The notes below the pieces were generated by a model, which did no database searches, had not been told where the DNA came from, and was given only the letters and a program-made list of their open reading frames with translations. The position numbers and the translations under genes are program-made. Below are positions 1 to 11,234 of a stretch of DNA of 64,000 bases, one piece after another. The DNA is from Aplectana chamaeleonis (taxonomy: Eukaryota > Nematoda > Chromadorea > Rhabditida > Cosmocercidae). Location of the stretch: NCBI GenBank assembly GCA_029168955.1, contig JAPDOI010000116.1, forward strand, positions 799,501 to 863,500. The letters run 5' to 3'. Position 1 is the stretch's first letter, and each line of letters opens with the position of its first letter.

Positions 1-244
1 CAATAAAAAGTCAAGATCAAGACGGATCTCTTGCTGAAGAAAACGTTTTTTTCTGAATTTTCAGCTACAAATTGTTCCAATGATTTAATCTATTTGAAAA
101 AAAATTTATCTATCGTTTTCCTTTCGAAAAAATATTTGGGTAATTATTCGAATTTGTAAGTATGTGTTCGAATTACTGGAAAAATCACTCGTTTTTTTTC
201 AAGCAGCCATTTCATGGCAAAACAATTGAGCCATTTTCGGTTTC

Positions 245-356
245 TCGGACGAGTACACGAAAAAGGGGAAACCTTGGACTAGGTTGACCGGCTAGACGTG
301 ACACGCTAGCCAGACTCGTCCCAGCTTCATCTGTTTCTGTGTACTCGGTCTGTTAG
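245..356. repeat. Small foldback element
   Basis: GACGAGTACACGAAA near 245 is matched in inverse orientation by TTTCTGTGTACTCGGTC at 338-354. A second inner hairpin (GGCTAG...CTAGCC) lies at about 289-311. No target duplication is evident. The rest of 1-1150 shows nothing I can name. Confidence 0.4.
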
Positions 357-837
357 GCCGACTTTTTCCTTATCAAAGATTCTAAGAGTAGTATCTAGAA
401 TTGGTATAAAATTTGAAAACAATTCCAATTCACGAGTACGTCAGAAAATTTTAATTTTTCTATTATCTGATTCAACCCCGCATGACTTTTTAGAATGTGA
501 TGGCCAGTTTACTTCCCTCCAGCGTATCATGACGTCAGCATCGGTTAGTTATTGGGCCAATTAGTCCATGATGTCATGTCATCATCGTCTTGAATTCCTC
601 CACAGAGACTATGTAGTCGTCGGCAGTTAGGCCCCTTGGGTCTAACGATTCACCCCAAACCTTTGGTGAAAATGTTGTCCACTGTCCCTTAAATATTCAA
701 TTACTGCGCGCAAATCTGACCTAAAAATATCCGGAACTCGTCGCAGCGACAAATAGCCTTAGGGCGCGTTTTCCCTGGATTAGGCAGAGAGAGCAGGATA
801 AATAATTAGTTTTATAGATGAAACTCTGTCAACGTAG

Positions 838-850
838 CCCCCCCCCCCCC
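838..850. repeat. C13 homopolymer tract
   Basis: Thirteen consecutive C. Long C/G runs recur across the window and are a known peculiarity of Caenorhabditis genomes. Confidence 0.9.
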
Positions 851-1155
851 AACTCTGGCTCATTGAGGCGTAGAGAACAATGATCAGAGATGAGGGAAAA
901 TGCCTGAGTTGACGCTGATGATCAGACATCTAGTACGGAAGGATAATAGATATTTAATGCCATTTTTCGCCATAAACAACACATACGTACGTAAGTAGCT
1001 TAGCGTAGGAAGCATCAATAATCACCTTTGAAGGCAATGGTATCTATGAAGATGGTCTTCGAATCACAAATTCCAAAGTCAGTTCAGCCATAATGCCGAA
1101 AAAACGGCTTAAAACGACTAAGAATTTGCCCTGTAAGGCCCTAAAACTTGAATGA

Positions 1156-1216
1156 TCTATGCCCGTCCCGCCCATTTCCTCGTTGGCTACTGAGCAAGTG
1201 GGCGGGGCGGGCATAG
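1156..1216. repeat. GC-rich hairpin (CTATGCCCG...CGGGCATAG)
   Basis: CTATGCCCGTCCCGCCCA is followed after about 25 bp by TGGGCGGGGCGGGCATAG, a near-perfect inverted repeat. The sequence just to the right (to about 1300) resembles 13440-13560, so this is probably the end of a dispersed element. Confidence 0.5.
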
Positions 1217-1518
1217 CGCACCCATGTTCAGAGGCAGTGTGGGGCTGTTTCTAGCTAGTTTTGAGCCGTTTTTCGAGGTTGAAATTGCAATAGACCCCGA
1301 AAGTTCCAATTTTCACTCAAAAATTTGGATAGTGGAAATGATTCTCTTGTCGACCGCAGGAGGGGGAAGCGAATGCGCAGTGGGCCTTCAACATGATTCA
1401 CGAAAAGCTGTTCGAATTTTCAAAAAAAAAGCATCGCCAAATTTGGGGGACGAAATGACTTGCTCATCGGTTTCTTCGTTGTGAGAAATCTGGAGTGAAG
1501 TTTCACACTGAAAGCGAG

Positions 1519-2808
1519 TTGTGAACCGCACTCTCACTAAATGTGAATCGCAGGGAAAAGCAAAGCATCTGTTGTGTCTAGAATTCGATGCAAAAAATGC
1601 TCTTTTGCCTGTGAAAAATGGGTTTTGTGGTGAATCTGATTCTTTCCAAAAGTGAATTGGGGATAGTATTCAACAGGTCTGCGGTCGACAACAGGAATCG
1701 ATTCCACTATCCTGTGAAACATTCGTTTGATTGTAGGAGGATCAGTTTTTTGAAGGCCGTGTTGCCCCTAAAATATGTACAATGTGGTAATCTTCTTATA
1801 CCGTTCTGAGTATTTTTGTGAAAACCTTGATTGCACTTCTTGTGGACCGCAGACTCACTGGCTGTGAAGCGCGGATGAAACAAAAGCTAACTATAAGTAA
1901 GAACGGCAAGGCAATATTCGAAGATGATGTAATAAATGTACTGGTCATTATCGATTCAAGTGTCCGAGTAGGGTTAGAAATACTAGGTCTGCGGTCGACA
2001 AGACAAGTTCCCATTTAGTAAATACTTACATAAATCAACTTAATTTCAAACTTTTCAGAGATTTTCTGATACGTTAGCACAAAAAATTCTTTGTGACACT
2101 TAGTGACAAAAAAATCAAGGTCTACTTATCGAGTTGTTGTTGAATTAAGTCAGATGTGAACCGCAGCTCCACTGGTTGTGAACCGCAGTTGAAACAAAAT
2201 ATGTGTACTGGATGTACGGAGTAAAACGTGAGCATTCTCTGATAAATCCGTCAGCCATTCTGATAGCTGACCCGGGAGGTCACGTCCCTCAGATCTGCGA
2301 TTGACAATGACAATCGCCTCATTCTGTGGAAACTTTATCAGATTGCAAGACCCATTAAATATCTAAGGCTTTATGGAGCGAAACTTTCCTTGCGACCTAG
2401 AATATCTTAAACTTGAGTAGACTTTCAGCAAAATTTCTTCGCACCAGTTATGGACAGCAGCCTAAGTGGGCGGGGCCCACAACTGGAGCAATGAAACTCT
2501 GGAAAAAAAAAACAAAAAAAATTACTGCTCTCGAAAAAAAGTTTTTCGATGAAACAGAACCGCAGCATTTAATTGATAGACTGGTGTTGACATCCCACAG
2601 GTCTGCGATCGACAGCGAGAGCTTTAGTGATTTGCTAAAATCCTTATTCAAATGCAGAATTCCCTCTCCACTCTCATAATCTTGGTTGTGAGATATAAAA
2701 GAATTGTGCTCATTGAGCCGGTTTTGTTTTCTCCTCGAATGTTATAAAGCCACATTAGATGTGGACCGCAGACTAAAAGAATTCATATTAGATGTGGACC
2801 GCAGACTG
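1519..2808. repeat. Dispersed GTGGACCGCAGAC motif family
   Basis: At least eight copies of TGTGGACCGCAGAC or its complement GTCTGCGGTCGACA occur near 1519, 1678, 1842, 1985, 2155, 2598, 2759 and 2791, in both orientations. The last two form a tandem pair of about 32 bp that ends at the exon d splice donor. I do not recognise the family. Confidence 0.55.
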
Positions 2809-2810
2809 AC

Positions 2811-2985
2811 CTTTGCATGTCGTGCACTGTGATTGTGACTTTTGTCGTGTTGAGCTCTTTCATCGTCGGATTGAACAGGAACATCACCGCCTCGTTGTAT
2901 ACAGCTGTCGTCGTCGACTTCAGAACCCTACTCGACTTCGTCTGCTGCTTCTCGCCCTGCGCCACCGTGATCTTGATGCACACGT
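2811..2985 (-). CDS. Synaptotagmin-like gene, exon d (middle of C2B)
   Basis: Internal exon of 175 nt, with acceptor ATTGCAG and donor CAAAG|GTCAGT, phase 1 in and phase 2 out. The first codon is shared with exon c and gives Asp. It encodes DVCIKITVAQGEKQQTKSSR, then STTTAVYNEAVMFLF, then LNTTKVTITVHDMQ. These correspond to DPYVKV, the K-rich strand 4, the NPxxNExxxF strand and the VxVxDxD loop 3 of a C2B. Loop 3 keeps the first aspartate (HD) but has Q in place of the second. The remaining C2B strands and stop codon should be in a further exon; none is recognisable between 1 and 2810. The donor sits directly against two copies of a GTCTGCGGTCCACATC repeat. Confidence 0.87.
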
Positions 2986-4884
2986 CTGCAATTGCACAAT
3001 TTTTGATTTTTCTAGAATTTTTCACTCAGTGATGTTACTGTAAAGGCAATTAGTGAAAATTTTCGAAAATTCTGATATAAATAAAATAAAGAATAAAGGT
3101 TAAAGTTCTCGGCGTATATAAATTCTCTGGGATGCGCCACGCATTCGACTTCCATTCGGAAAATAAATCAAATATCATGAAATTAAGTGAAAAATTCGAG
3201 TTTCCAAATAATTACTTGGAATAAATAAAATATTAAATTCACTTTTAAAAAAAGTAATTAGAAAATTCGTCCATGGAATTATTTCAATAAAATTATTATG
3301 AGCTTTTTTTTTTCAAACGAAACTAAATATGGATAACGAAAAATTAAATATATAAAATGTTTTTTCCCAAGTTTTTTTCTTTTTTCAATCTTCTTTAAGT
3401 ACTGTCAAGTTTTGCACATACTTATCGCGACACTCGACAACGACCGCACTTATAATGGCGCCTATATTGATTTTTGATCAGTAAGCTTCAAATCCCGTCG
3501 TTCGAAGCGGGAAGTATGAGCTATGCCTGTATACCGCCTTACCAAATATGCTACCTTACGGTTCGTTCAAGCGTCTGGCTAGTACGAAGTTATTGAGTTT
3601 TTAAATATGTATTAGGGTTGTTTTACACAACTATTGTAGCGTTTTATCTCACGCTCTCACGCTAGTCTTATACAGCGTAATAAATGAAATGAAATGAAAA
3701 ATATGTAGTGCGGAGGGCCGAATAGGGCATTAAAGTGGAGGAAAAATGAATAAAATATTGTAGGTTTCCTAATATTATTCGAAAAATTGATATTTTCAAA
3801 AAATTGATAGTAAATTATCCCCTCCCCCCCGAAAAAAGTCTGTGTGACCTGTTTTTCAGACCTCTTTCTGCAAAATTGCAGGATTTCCATTAGGATACTA
3901 CTGACTCGTTTCCTCACCCCTGAGGACATCGTGCCAGGCTCTGATGTTAGCAAATTATAATTAGAAAAAAGTGCAAAGTCACGTTTCTCGAACAGCTTCA
4001 GCCAATTTAAATATTGATTGATTTTGGAGGGAAACTAGGAATTTTTTGAATTTTCTTTTCAAAAATTTTTGTCCGGCCACACGGGTTTTTGGAGTATAAT
4101 GGGCTCGATTCCCTGAAGTAGTATTACTTCCTGAGAGAATATTAAGGGTATTTTTTCCCAGATTTTTTTTCTGTCAAAGCTCTATTATAGGTTATCTATA
4201 AATCAAAGTGCTTGTGAACCATTGCGAGTCCTCACTGAGAGGTATATGATTTTTTTCCAAAAATTTCCAAAAATTTCAGAAGCTACATATCTGAGGAGTC
4301 TTCTAGAGATTATTTGTGACCTACAAAATTTTTCTGAGGGCTAAGGGTAATCTTTCAAGCAAGCAGCGATTCGGCAGAATTCTATGCGATTTTCAGTAGT
4401 ATTTGAAAAAACTTTTCTTATATTTTTTTTCTGAAATCCGTGAGTTCTCTGAAGATAAAGATTTAAGCAGGATTCAGAGCTTATCCCAGAATTTCATATA
4501 ATATTTATTAACATCGAGGGAATTCTCTAGACATTTTATGGTTGCGAAAGCTCCCGAAAGAACCTGAAAACTCCCTAAGAGTTCCTTTCAAAAAGTACTT
4601 TAGTGGTTCATCGGAATTAACGCGATGCCCTCATTCTCATTTTCCGTTTTCTTTCAGAAACAGAGATCAAAGGCAGCTTACGCGCAAAAAAGTATATTGC
4701 TTATTTCTTAAGACAGTGTTAACGATAAACACGGTTGTAGTGCTATGCTCATGGGAATATAGATCTGGATATCTATCTGAGACTTCTATTTGGAAAAACC
4801 AAAAAAAAAATCCCAAAGATTCGGAGCCATAATATGATAACATTTTCTTGATTTTTTTTGTACTAGTTGACCTCTTCACTGAGG
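2986..4884. other. AT-rich intronic stretch, no gene
   Basis: Unique-looking AT-rich DNA with frequent A and T runs. Short open frames here have no coding character. Nothing nameable apart from low-complexity A/T. Confidence 0.6.
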
Positions 4885-5195
4885 AGCTCCCGGGTAGCCA
4901 GGGATATGAACTGTCTGAAGACAGGGGCGAGACAATCCAAATAAAACCGAAAAATACAAAATTGAAAAACATTCAAGTAAAACGAAAATTCAATAAAACA
5001 AAATCAAACTTAATAAGCGATTATTAAATTGAAAAATTGAAAAATTAATCAATAATAAATTAATAAAATAAAATAAAATAAAAAATAAGCTATTATATGG
5101 AAGCTTAATCCTTTTTACTTATAAAACGCAGAACTACTTTTTTAATCAAAAAAGGTAGAACAGATGAAAAGTTGGAGGAAAGAAGCTGAATAACA
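4885..5195 (+). repeat. Truncated copy of the R1 long repeat
   Basis: The block from CTGTCTGAAGACAGGGGCGA through the AATAAAATAAAATAAAA tract to the TTATAAAACGC end matches the interiors of the three long R1 repeats at 9.5-17.6 kb. Only this 0.3 kb section is present. Confidence 0.55.
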
Positions 5196-5804
5196 AGTTA
5201 TTGCTTGGTGTCCGTCCGCCCCCAATTATAGAGATTTCTATAAATGACTGTTCTACAATCTCTTATTTCGCATCTAAAATAATTTCTGAGCACTTTTAGA
5301 GACTACTGACTATTTTTAGAGCAAAATTTAAAAAAACGGATAAACAAGAATTTATGAAAATCTCGTTAATTGGGGTGGGGGCGTGCGGACACCTGTAATT
5401 ACTCAGAAAAATGAAAACAAGTTACTTGTAACAAAAAAGGCCGAAAATAAGTTACCTGTAACATATCTGAGCCGATGTAAGTTACTTGTGACTTATCTCA
5501 GGTCATTTAAATTACATGTAACATATCGCGGGGATGCTGCGTGCGCGATGCGCCTCCGACATGTTACATGTAACTTAAATGACTTGAGATGAGTCGCAAG
5601 TAACTTACATCAGCTTTGATATGTTACAAGTAACTTTTTTTTCGGTTTCTGAGAGGATACTGTGTGCAGTGCGCCTCCGACATGTTACATGTAACTTAAT
5701 TGGCACAATATAAGTCGCAAGTAACTTAAATCGACCAAGAAGATATTTTCAAGGTTCATGTACGACGCACTCGCGGGGTCAGGCTTACGACTGGCGTTGC
5801 TGTT

Positions 5805-5909
5805 GGTTCAATTTCCCAAGTTTGAGGTACTTGACCCCACACCAGCAGTGAAGAACCCGCACAACATTTTTTTTGCTTAGTGGGTGGTCTGGGACGCGCA
5901 CACTGCGTC
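5805..5909 (+). ncRNA. SL1-like RNA module (SL RNA gene or pseudogene), copy 1
   Basis: Positions 5805-5826 match the 22-nt nematode SL1 leader with two substitutions (T5C, A10T), keep the core CCCAAGTTTGAG, and are followed by GT. CAAGT/ACTTG pairs to form a hairpin around the junction. ATTTTTTTTG at 5866-5875 resembles an Sm site and sits at nt 62-71 of the module. A 5-bp hairpin, GACGC-N7-GCGTC, ends it at nt 105. SL1 RNA of C. elegans has the same order (leader, GU, Sm site, 3' stem-loop) in about 100 nt. Whether this copy is transcribed is unknown; it could be a decayed pseudogene amplified by the surrounding element. A longer alternative palindrome (GGTGGTC...GACCACC) overlaps its 3' end. 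Confidence 0.4.
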
Positions 5910-5977
5910 GCGCGTCGTCTGCATCACATGATGACCACCCATAGTGAAAACATAAATGTAAGTTACATGTAACATAA

Positions 5978-6667
5978 CTCAGACAACAGGTGCGGACTGA
6001 CTGCTGGCAATCAAGGCCTCTCCGGGCGGTACGCCGGCAAGTTGCGGGTGGATCGCTGCTCATCGTGGCCTCGGCGGGCGGATCGCTGGCTAATAAAGCC
6101 CTTGCGGGCGGATCACTGCGTTTTGGCGGGCGGATAGCGGCACCTAGGAAACTTGATCACGCTAGCGGGCGGATCGCCGGCAAGCTCTAAAGCGGCGATC
6201 CGCCCGCAACCTGCCAGCGATCCGCCCGCAGGGACTTTGGTAGCCAGCGATCCGCCCGCTCAAATTTTACTAGCTGAAACTTGTCAATCATTGACGAGTT
6301 GTTTTCTGGTATCAGTATCATGCGCAGAGTAAGTAAACCGAAGGGAATGAAAGGCGCTCCATCGCACTGATTCCTCAGTCGGCATTTGGAGGCCGATCCT
6401 GGAAGGTGACTTCAAGTCACCTTCGAAGGATCACTTAGAGGCTGGAGGATAATTTTTGCAGCTGAGGGGATGGTCCTCGCGGCTAGGGGGGGGGGTGGTC
6501 CCGGAAATGGAAACCTTGGTGGGAAACATCGGAATAAACCATATGAGGCATTGAGGGCGGATCGCTGGCTACTGCCGGGCGGATCGCTGGCCACTGGTGG
6601 GCGGATGGCGGGAGGATGTCGATCCGCCCGCCAAATGCCGGCGATCCGCCCGCACCTACTGTCTGAG
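5978..6667. mobile_element. GC-rich foldback element nested in the ACATGTAAC element, TAA target duplication
   Basis: The termini CTCAGACAACAGGTGCGG and CCGCACCTACTGTCTGAG are inverted repeats flanked by TAA on both sides. The related element at 49.5 kb has the uninterrupted sequence AACATAAGTGTAAC, so the insertion and its 3-bp duplication can be read directly. The interior is many direct and inverted copies of GCGGGCGGATCGCTGGC, with an inversion centre near 6187. A 3-bp TAA/TTA duplication is typical of PIF/Harbinger elements. No transposase is encoded. Confidence 0.7.
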
Positions 6668-6719
6668 TAAGTGTAACTTACATGTAATTTAAATTTAATT
6701 TTTTCTAGCAAATTTCCGA

Positions 6720-7685
6720 TTTTTTTTTTCACTTATTTCTACTTTTATGTATGATGAGCAAATCTACTTTCTCATGAAAAGAGTTCGAAAATCGTTTCTA
6801 TCGCGAACCCTGCCTTTAAGTCCCCCCCTCCCCCCAAAAAGCAATCCAGTCAGCTGGCATTGCGTGAGGACCAGCCAGCCCCTCTCAGATCTCCGTGGGT
6901 GATAATTGTGTGTGCCAACTAGAAAAAGTAATCAAGTTGCTTACCAATTTTGTTTACTCTCTTGCGCACTGCTTGTTTACTTTTCTCCTCTAGTCGTCGT
7001 CCCCCCCCCACGTCTCCTCTTTTTCAGGCATCTTTACGAATCGCGACCATTATCCACTCACTAACTTAGATCGCTTTCCACAGATTCAACCTCCCCCCCC
7101 CCCCGGGGGGGGCAGCCGGCCTAAACAAGTGTAAGTTTCTGCAGAAGGGAGAGCGCGGAATCTCCCAGTGGAAGTCCACTCATACATCAATGTCTGGCCT
7201 CGGAAAAAGGCCACATGTACGCAGCCAAATCCAACCAAACACACACACACATTGACTATTAGACGCGCGCGACCGGAAATTGAAATCCCTCCTTGTCGGG
7301 GAGCGAAGCGAAGGAGTGACAGTCTGAATGACGTCCGAATGGATATGCATAAATGTACACACATGACACGAGTTCAAGAGTCAAGAGATCTCCTGGGAGC
7401 AGGGTTTTTGGAGAAGTCAAGGAGTGCAGAATTGGCTGATTACCGTAGCACAAAAATAGTCGTTGTATTAGTCCAAAAAGCCATCAGGACCAGGGAAACC
7501 CCTCAAGAGTCGTCCCGTTCCTTACCCAGCTCAGACACAAAAACAAGTCAGCCACAGCCATTGCGTGTTTCCGAATACAGGAAGTTGAACCAACCACGCG
7601 TTTCCCGTTGTGGCCCCCCAATGTCGGGGGATACTCCACTAGCCTATCAACTAGTCAGCATTCATTGCACTCTGCTTAAAGTCCG
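6720..7685. other. Stretch with C/G tracts and one uncharacterised open frame
   Basis: Contains C-rich runs near 6822, a C12G8 self-complementary tract at 7093-7112, and an open frame on the plus strand at 7168-7695 (175 codons). The frame has no domain I recognise and its composition is K/R/T/S-rich, so I do not call it a gene. No other feature seen. Confidence 0.5.
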
Positions 7686-7689
7686 TCCG

Positions 7690-7825
7690 AAATGAACTGT
7701 CCGCCCACGCGGTCGGCGTGCGTGTGTAACGGCCGTCGCGAAGGCATTTCTCGAACTTGAAAATCGGTTAGGAGTAATACTTGGCAAATTGTGACGAATA
7801 TCCTAATGAGTTGTTTGCGGATAAG
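7690..7825 (+). repeat. Fragment of the GCGGTCGGCGTGCG MITE family
   Basis: CGCGGTCGGCGTGCGTGT with flanking GTCCG and the following 100 bp resemble one end of the elements at 17.60-17.83 and 29.90-30.13 kb. The other terminus is missing. Confidence 0.45.
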
Positions 7826-9460
7826 AGCATCTGAAAAACACTTGCCGCGACAGCGCCGGGAAAGTGCCGAGATAGCTCCGCGATAGTACGCAGTGACTGT
7901 GATCAACATCGCGCATGTACAAATCTGCTGCAGTGTGGTGAGCCTCAACAACGCCGCGGAATTGCCGTGAAAACACCGTATTGGTTCCGTTATAGACCCG
8001 TCGGCCCCGCGAGGATGACGAATCGCGGGGTCTAGACATAGCTCAGAGGAGCCGGAGCGGCACTATCGTGGAGCCGCTGCGGCGTTGCTGTGGAGCCTTG
8101 ACACTTCTCGAAAGAGCCGAAGCGGCACTATCGCGGAGTCGCTACGGCAATGCCGCGGCATATATGTATTAACAGCCTCATTCGGACATACTTTACAAGG
8201 GAAGGTCAGTAGTCAGCGTCTGAAAAACACTTGCCGCGACAGTACCGAGAAAGTGCCGCGATATCTCCGCGATAGTACGCAGTGACTGTGATCAACATCG
8301 CGCATGGACAAATCTGCTGCAGTGTGGTGAGCCTCAACAACGCCGCGGAATTGCCGTGAAAACACCGCATTGGTTCCGTTATAGACCCGCCGGCCCCGCG
8401 AGGATGACGAATCGCAGGGTCTAGACACAACTCTGAGGAGCCGAAGCGGCACTATCGCGAAGTTGCTACGCCACTGCCGCGGCATCTATGTATTAACAGC
8501 CTCATTCGGACGTACTTTACAAGGGAAGTTTAGTCAGCGTCTTAAAAACACTTGCCGCGACAGTATCGAGAAAGTGCCGCGATAGCTCCGCGATAGTAAG
8601 CAGTGACTGTGATCAACATCGCGCATGGACAAATCTATTGCAGTGTGGTGAGCCTCAACAACGCCGTGAAATCGCCGTGAAAACACCGCATTGGTTCCGT
8701 TATAGACCCGCGCCGGCCCCGCGAGGATGACGAATCGCGGAGTCTAGACACAGCCTAGAGGAGCACAAGCGGCACTATCGTGGAGCCGCTGCGGAGCCTT
8801 GAGACTGCTTGGAAGAGCCGAAGCGGCACTATCACGGAGGAGCTGCGGCACTGCCGCGGCATGTATTTAGTGCCGAGAAAGTGCCGCGATAGCTCCGCGA
8901 TAGTACTTGGAAGAGCCGAAGCGGAACTATCGCGGAGTCGCTACGGCACTATCGCGGCATATACGTAGTAAGAGCCTCATTCGAACAGACCTTAGAGGGG
9001 AAGTTCAATAGTCAGCGTCTGAAAAACATTTGCCGCGAAAGCGCCGAGAAACTGCCGCGATACCTCCACGATAGTACGCAGTGACTCTGTGATCAACATC
9101 GCGCATGGACAAATCTGTTGCAGTGTGTTGAGCCTCAACAACGCCGCGTAATCGCCTCGGAAGCACCGCATTGATTCCGTTATAGACCCGCGCCGGCCCC
9201 GAATCGCGGAGTCTAGACATAGCCTAGAGGAGCCCAAGCGGCACTATCGTGAAGCCGCTGCGAAGCCTTGAAACTGTTTGGAAGAGCCGAAGCGGCACTA
9301 TCGCAGAGGAGCTGCGGCACTGTTGCGGCAATTTCTACAACAGTTGCTTTGTCAAAAAGGTGAAAAAAGAACGCGGGAACCGTGTTTTATTTGTTTTTTT
9401 GGTCATAACTCGCTCCGAACCGAGCCGGACCCCTTGAATGACGATTCACAGAGTCTAGAC
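7826..9460 (+). repeat. Tandem array of GCCGCGA/GCCGAAGCGGC units
   Basis: Four head-to-tail copies start with TCTGAAAAACACTTGCCGCG (near 7831, 8220, 8540 and 9019), each followed by GATCAACATCGCGCATG, TGGTTCCGTTATAGACCC and CGAATCGCGG. Units are about 320-480 bp and differ by indels in the GCCGAAGCGGCACTATCGCGG portion. Their open frames are products of the repeat and not genes. Confidence 0.7.
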
Positions 9461-9464
9461 ACAG

Positions 9465-11234
9465 CCTAGAGGAGCCGAAGCGGCATTATCGCGGCAGTTT
9501 AGTGGTATTTTCGCGGCAACTTCTACCACAATCACGTCGTCCAAAAAGGTAAAGGAACGCGTAAAATGATTCCTCTTGTTTTTTGGTCGTATTGCGCACC
9601 GAAAAGAGCGTTTTTCAACATATTTTGAATCAGCATCGATTAGTCTTTTTTTATCTACACATGGCTTACTCCCAAACAAGGCATATAGGGACGTCACTGC
9701 CAATCGAGTGGGTGAGAAGTGGCACAGTATGAGATGCTAGAATATACGATTTTTTCAATTTAAGGATTGTAATGTTACAACTCTTTGTTCCTATTTTTGT
9801 TTTATTAAATTCTTCCTAGTCTCTGAATATTACTGATCCACAATTCACTCAGTCACTCATTCAATAAATTTTAGTTTTTATCCACAATAGTTTAATTTTT
9901 GGTTTTTTTTTCTTTTTTTTTGCAACTAGCCGACGATTTAGATTGGAGAAATCATTCACCACAATGTGACTATTATATAAAGGAACGGTGAAACGGGAAG
10001 TTTTGCGGCGAAAATTCACACTAATACCACAACAGCATCGGAACAGCTTATAAAATATTTCTGAAACTTTCTTATTTCTATTTCTGAAAAAAAAGCTTGT
10101 AAAAGCTGGAGATTTGAATAGTCTGAAGACAGGGGCGAAACAGTTCATATCAAACTGAAAAATACAAAATGGAAAAAAATAAATAAGTTTAACGAAAGTA
10201 AATAAAACAAAATGAAATATATTGAGCGAATATAGCGAAAAAAATGAAAAAAATTAAGTAATTAATTAATTAATTAATAAGATAATAAAATAAAATAAAA
10301 AATAAGTTATCATATGACAGTTCTAACTTTTTCACTTATAAAACGCGAAACTACTGTTTGAAATCAATAAAAACGAAAAATATCTGGCAACTCAGGTTGA
10401 AATACGGAAACGTCTTGAATCATCTTAAAAATCGACTGGACGCTAAACAATGAAGAGTTTTAAAAAATTAGAAATGTAGTGAAATATTCGAAAAAAAAGC
10501 ATAGGCCGAGTATTGATTAGTGCAGTGAAAGATGAGGGGTCGGATTTGACAAGCTTCTCCTTCAGTTTTGTCGAAACAGAATGAAGTGTGCACTGGAACC
10601 TTGAAAATTTTCTTAGAACGCTATAATGCAGTAATTAGCGTATGTCGAATTACGTACAGTCTATCCGAACGCGAATGTCAGCCGACGCGATCGGCGTGCG
10701 TATTTCTGAGAGTTTTGGCCGAGAAATAGCCGCGAAATATCCGCGAAATGCCTGCTTGCCGCGTAATAGCCGCGTTATAGCCACCAAATAATGCTCGTCG
10801 CGAAATAGCCGAGAAATAATACTCTTGTGTACGAAGCATTCCAGAGGCACGATTCAGATGTCAACACCGTCGTCGGTTCAAATACCCAAGTTTGAGGTAC
10901 TTGGACCTCGTTCAGCGACTGGAGGCCCGCTTAACCGCTGGCGGCTCCAGCGGGTGGCCCGGCGATGGTTGCGTCTAGGATACTTTGGGTTACCTTTCGC
11001 TATTTCTCGGATATTTCTCGGCTTCTTCTCGCCCGTTTCGTGAAAAGCCGAGAAATAGCCGAGAAATAACCCACCAGGAGCTTCTGTGGAGCCTGGTGGG
11101 CTATTTCTCGGGCAAAACTCTCAGAGAAGTTGCCGTCAAAGCACCGCAATGGTTCCGTTACAGAACCGCGCCGGCCACGCGAGGATGAGGAATCGCGGAG
11201 TCCAGACACAGCTTGAAGGAGTCGAAGCGGCACT
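9465..11234 (+). repeat. R1 long repeat, copy 1 (left of the hAT insertion)
   Basis: Order: AGCGGCACTATCGCGG block, CACATGGCTTACTCCCAAAC block, CTGTCTGAAGACAGGGGCGA block, AATAAAATAAAA tract, GTCGAATTACGTACAGTC block, GAGAAATAGCC block, and an SL1-like leader at 10875-10896. The same order recurs at 14.5-16.1 kb and, in part, at 16.1-17.6 kb. No coding capacity. Confidence 0.65.
10875..10896 (+). other. SL1-like 22-mer in R1 repeat copy 1
   Basis: Two substitutions from SL1 (T5C, T8A), followed by GTACTTGGACC. CCAAGT/ACTTGG forms a 6-bp hairpin across the GAG|GT junction. No Sm-like site or 3' hairpin follows at the expected distance, so this is a leader-only copy in a repeat unrelated to the ACATGTAAC family. 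Confidence 0.5.

Larger units (their letters stand above)
5399..6720 (+). mobile_element. ACATGTAAC foldback element with a nested insertion
   Basis: It begins with CTCAGAAAAATGAAAACAAG and is filled with GTTACTTGTAAC and TTACATGTAAC palindromes alternating with GACTTATCTCAGG-like segments. It carries an SL1-like module at 5805-5909. Its distal part is split by an unrelated GC-rich element at 5978-6667. It shares structure with elements at about 19.99, 44.29 and 48.96 kb. No transposase is encoded, so it is non-autonomous. The right terminus is degraded in an AT-rich tail. Confidence 0.6.

Noticed and set aside
7168..7695. 175-codon open frame on the plus strand
   Set aside because: No recognisable domain, composition biased to K/R/S/T, no splice or start context that supports it. 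Possible by chance in a locally GC-rich stretch.
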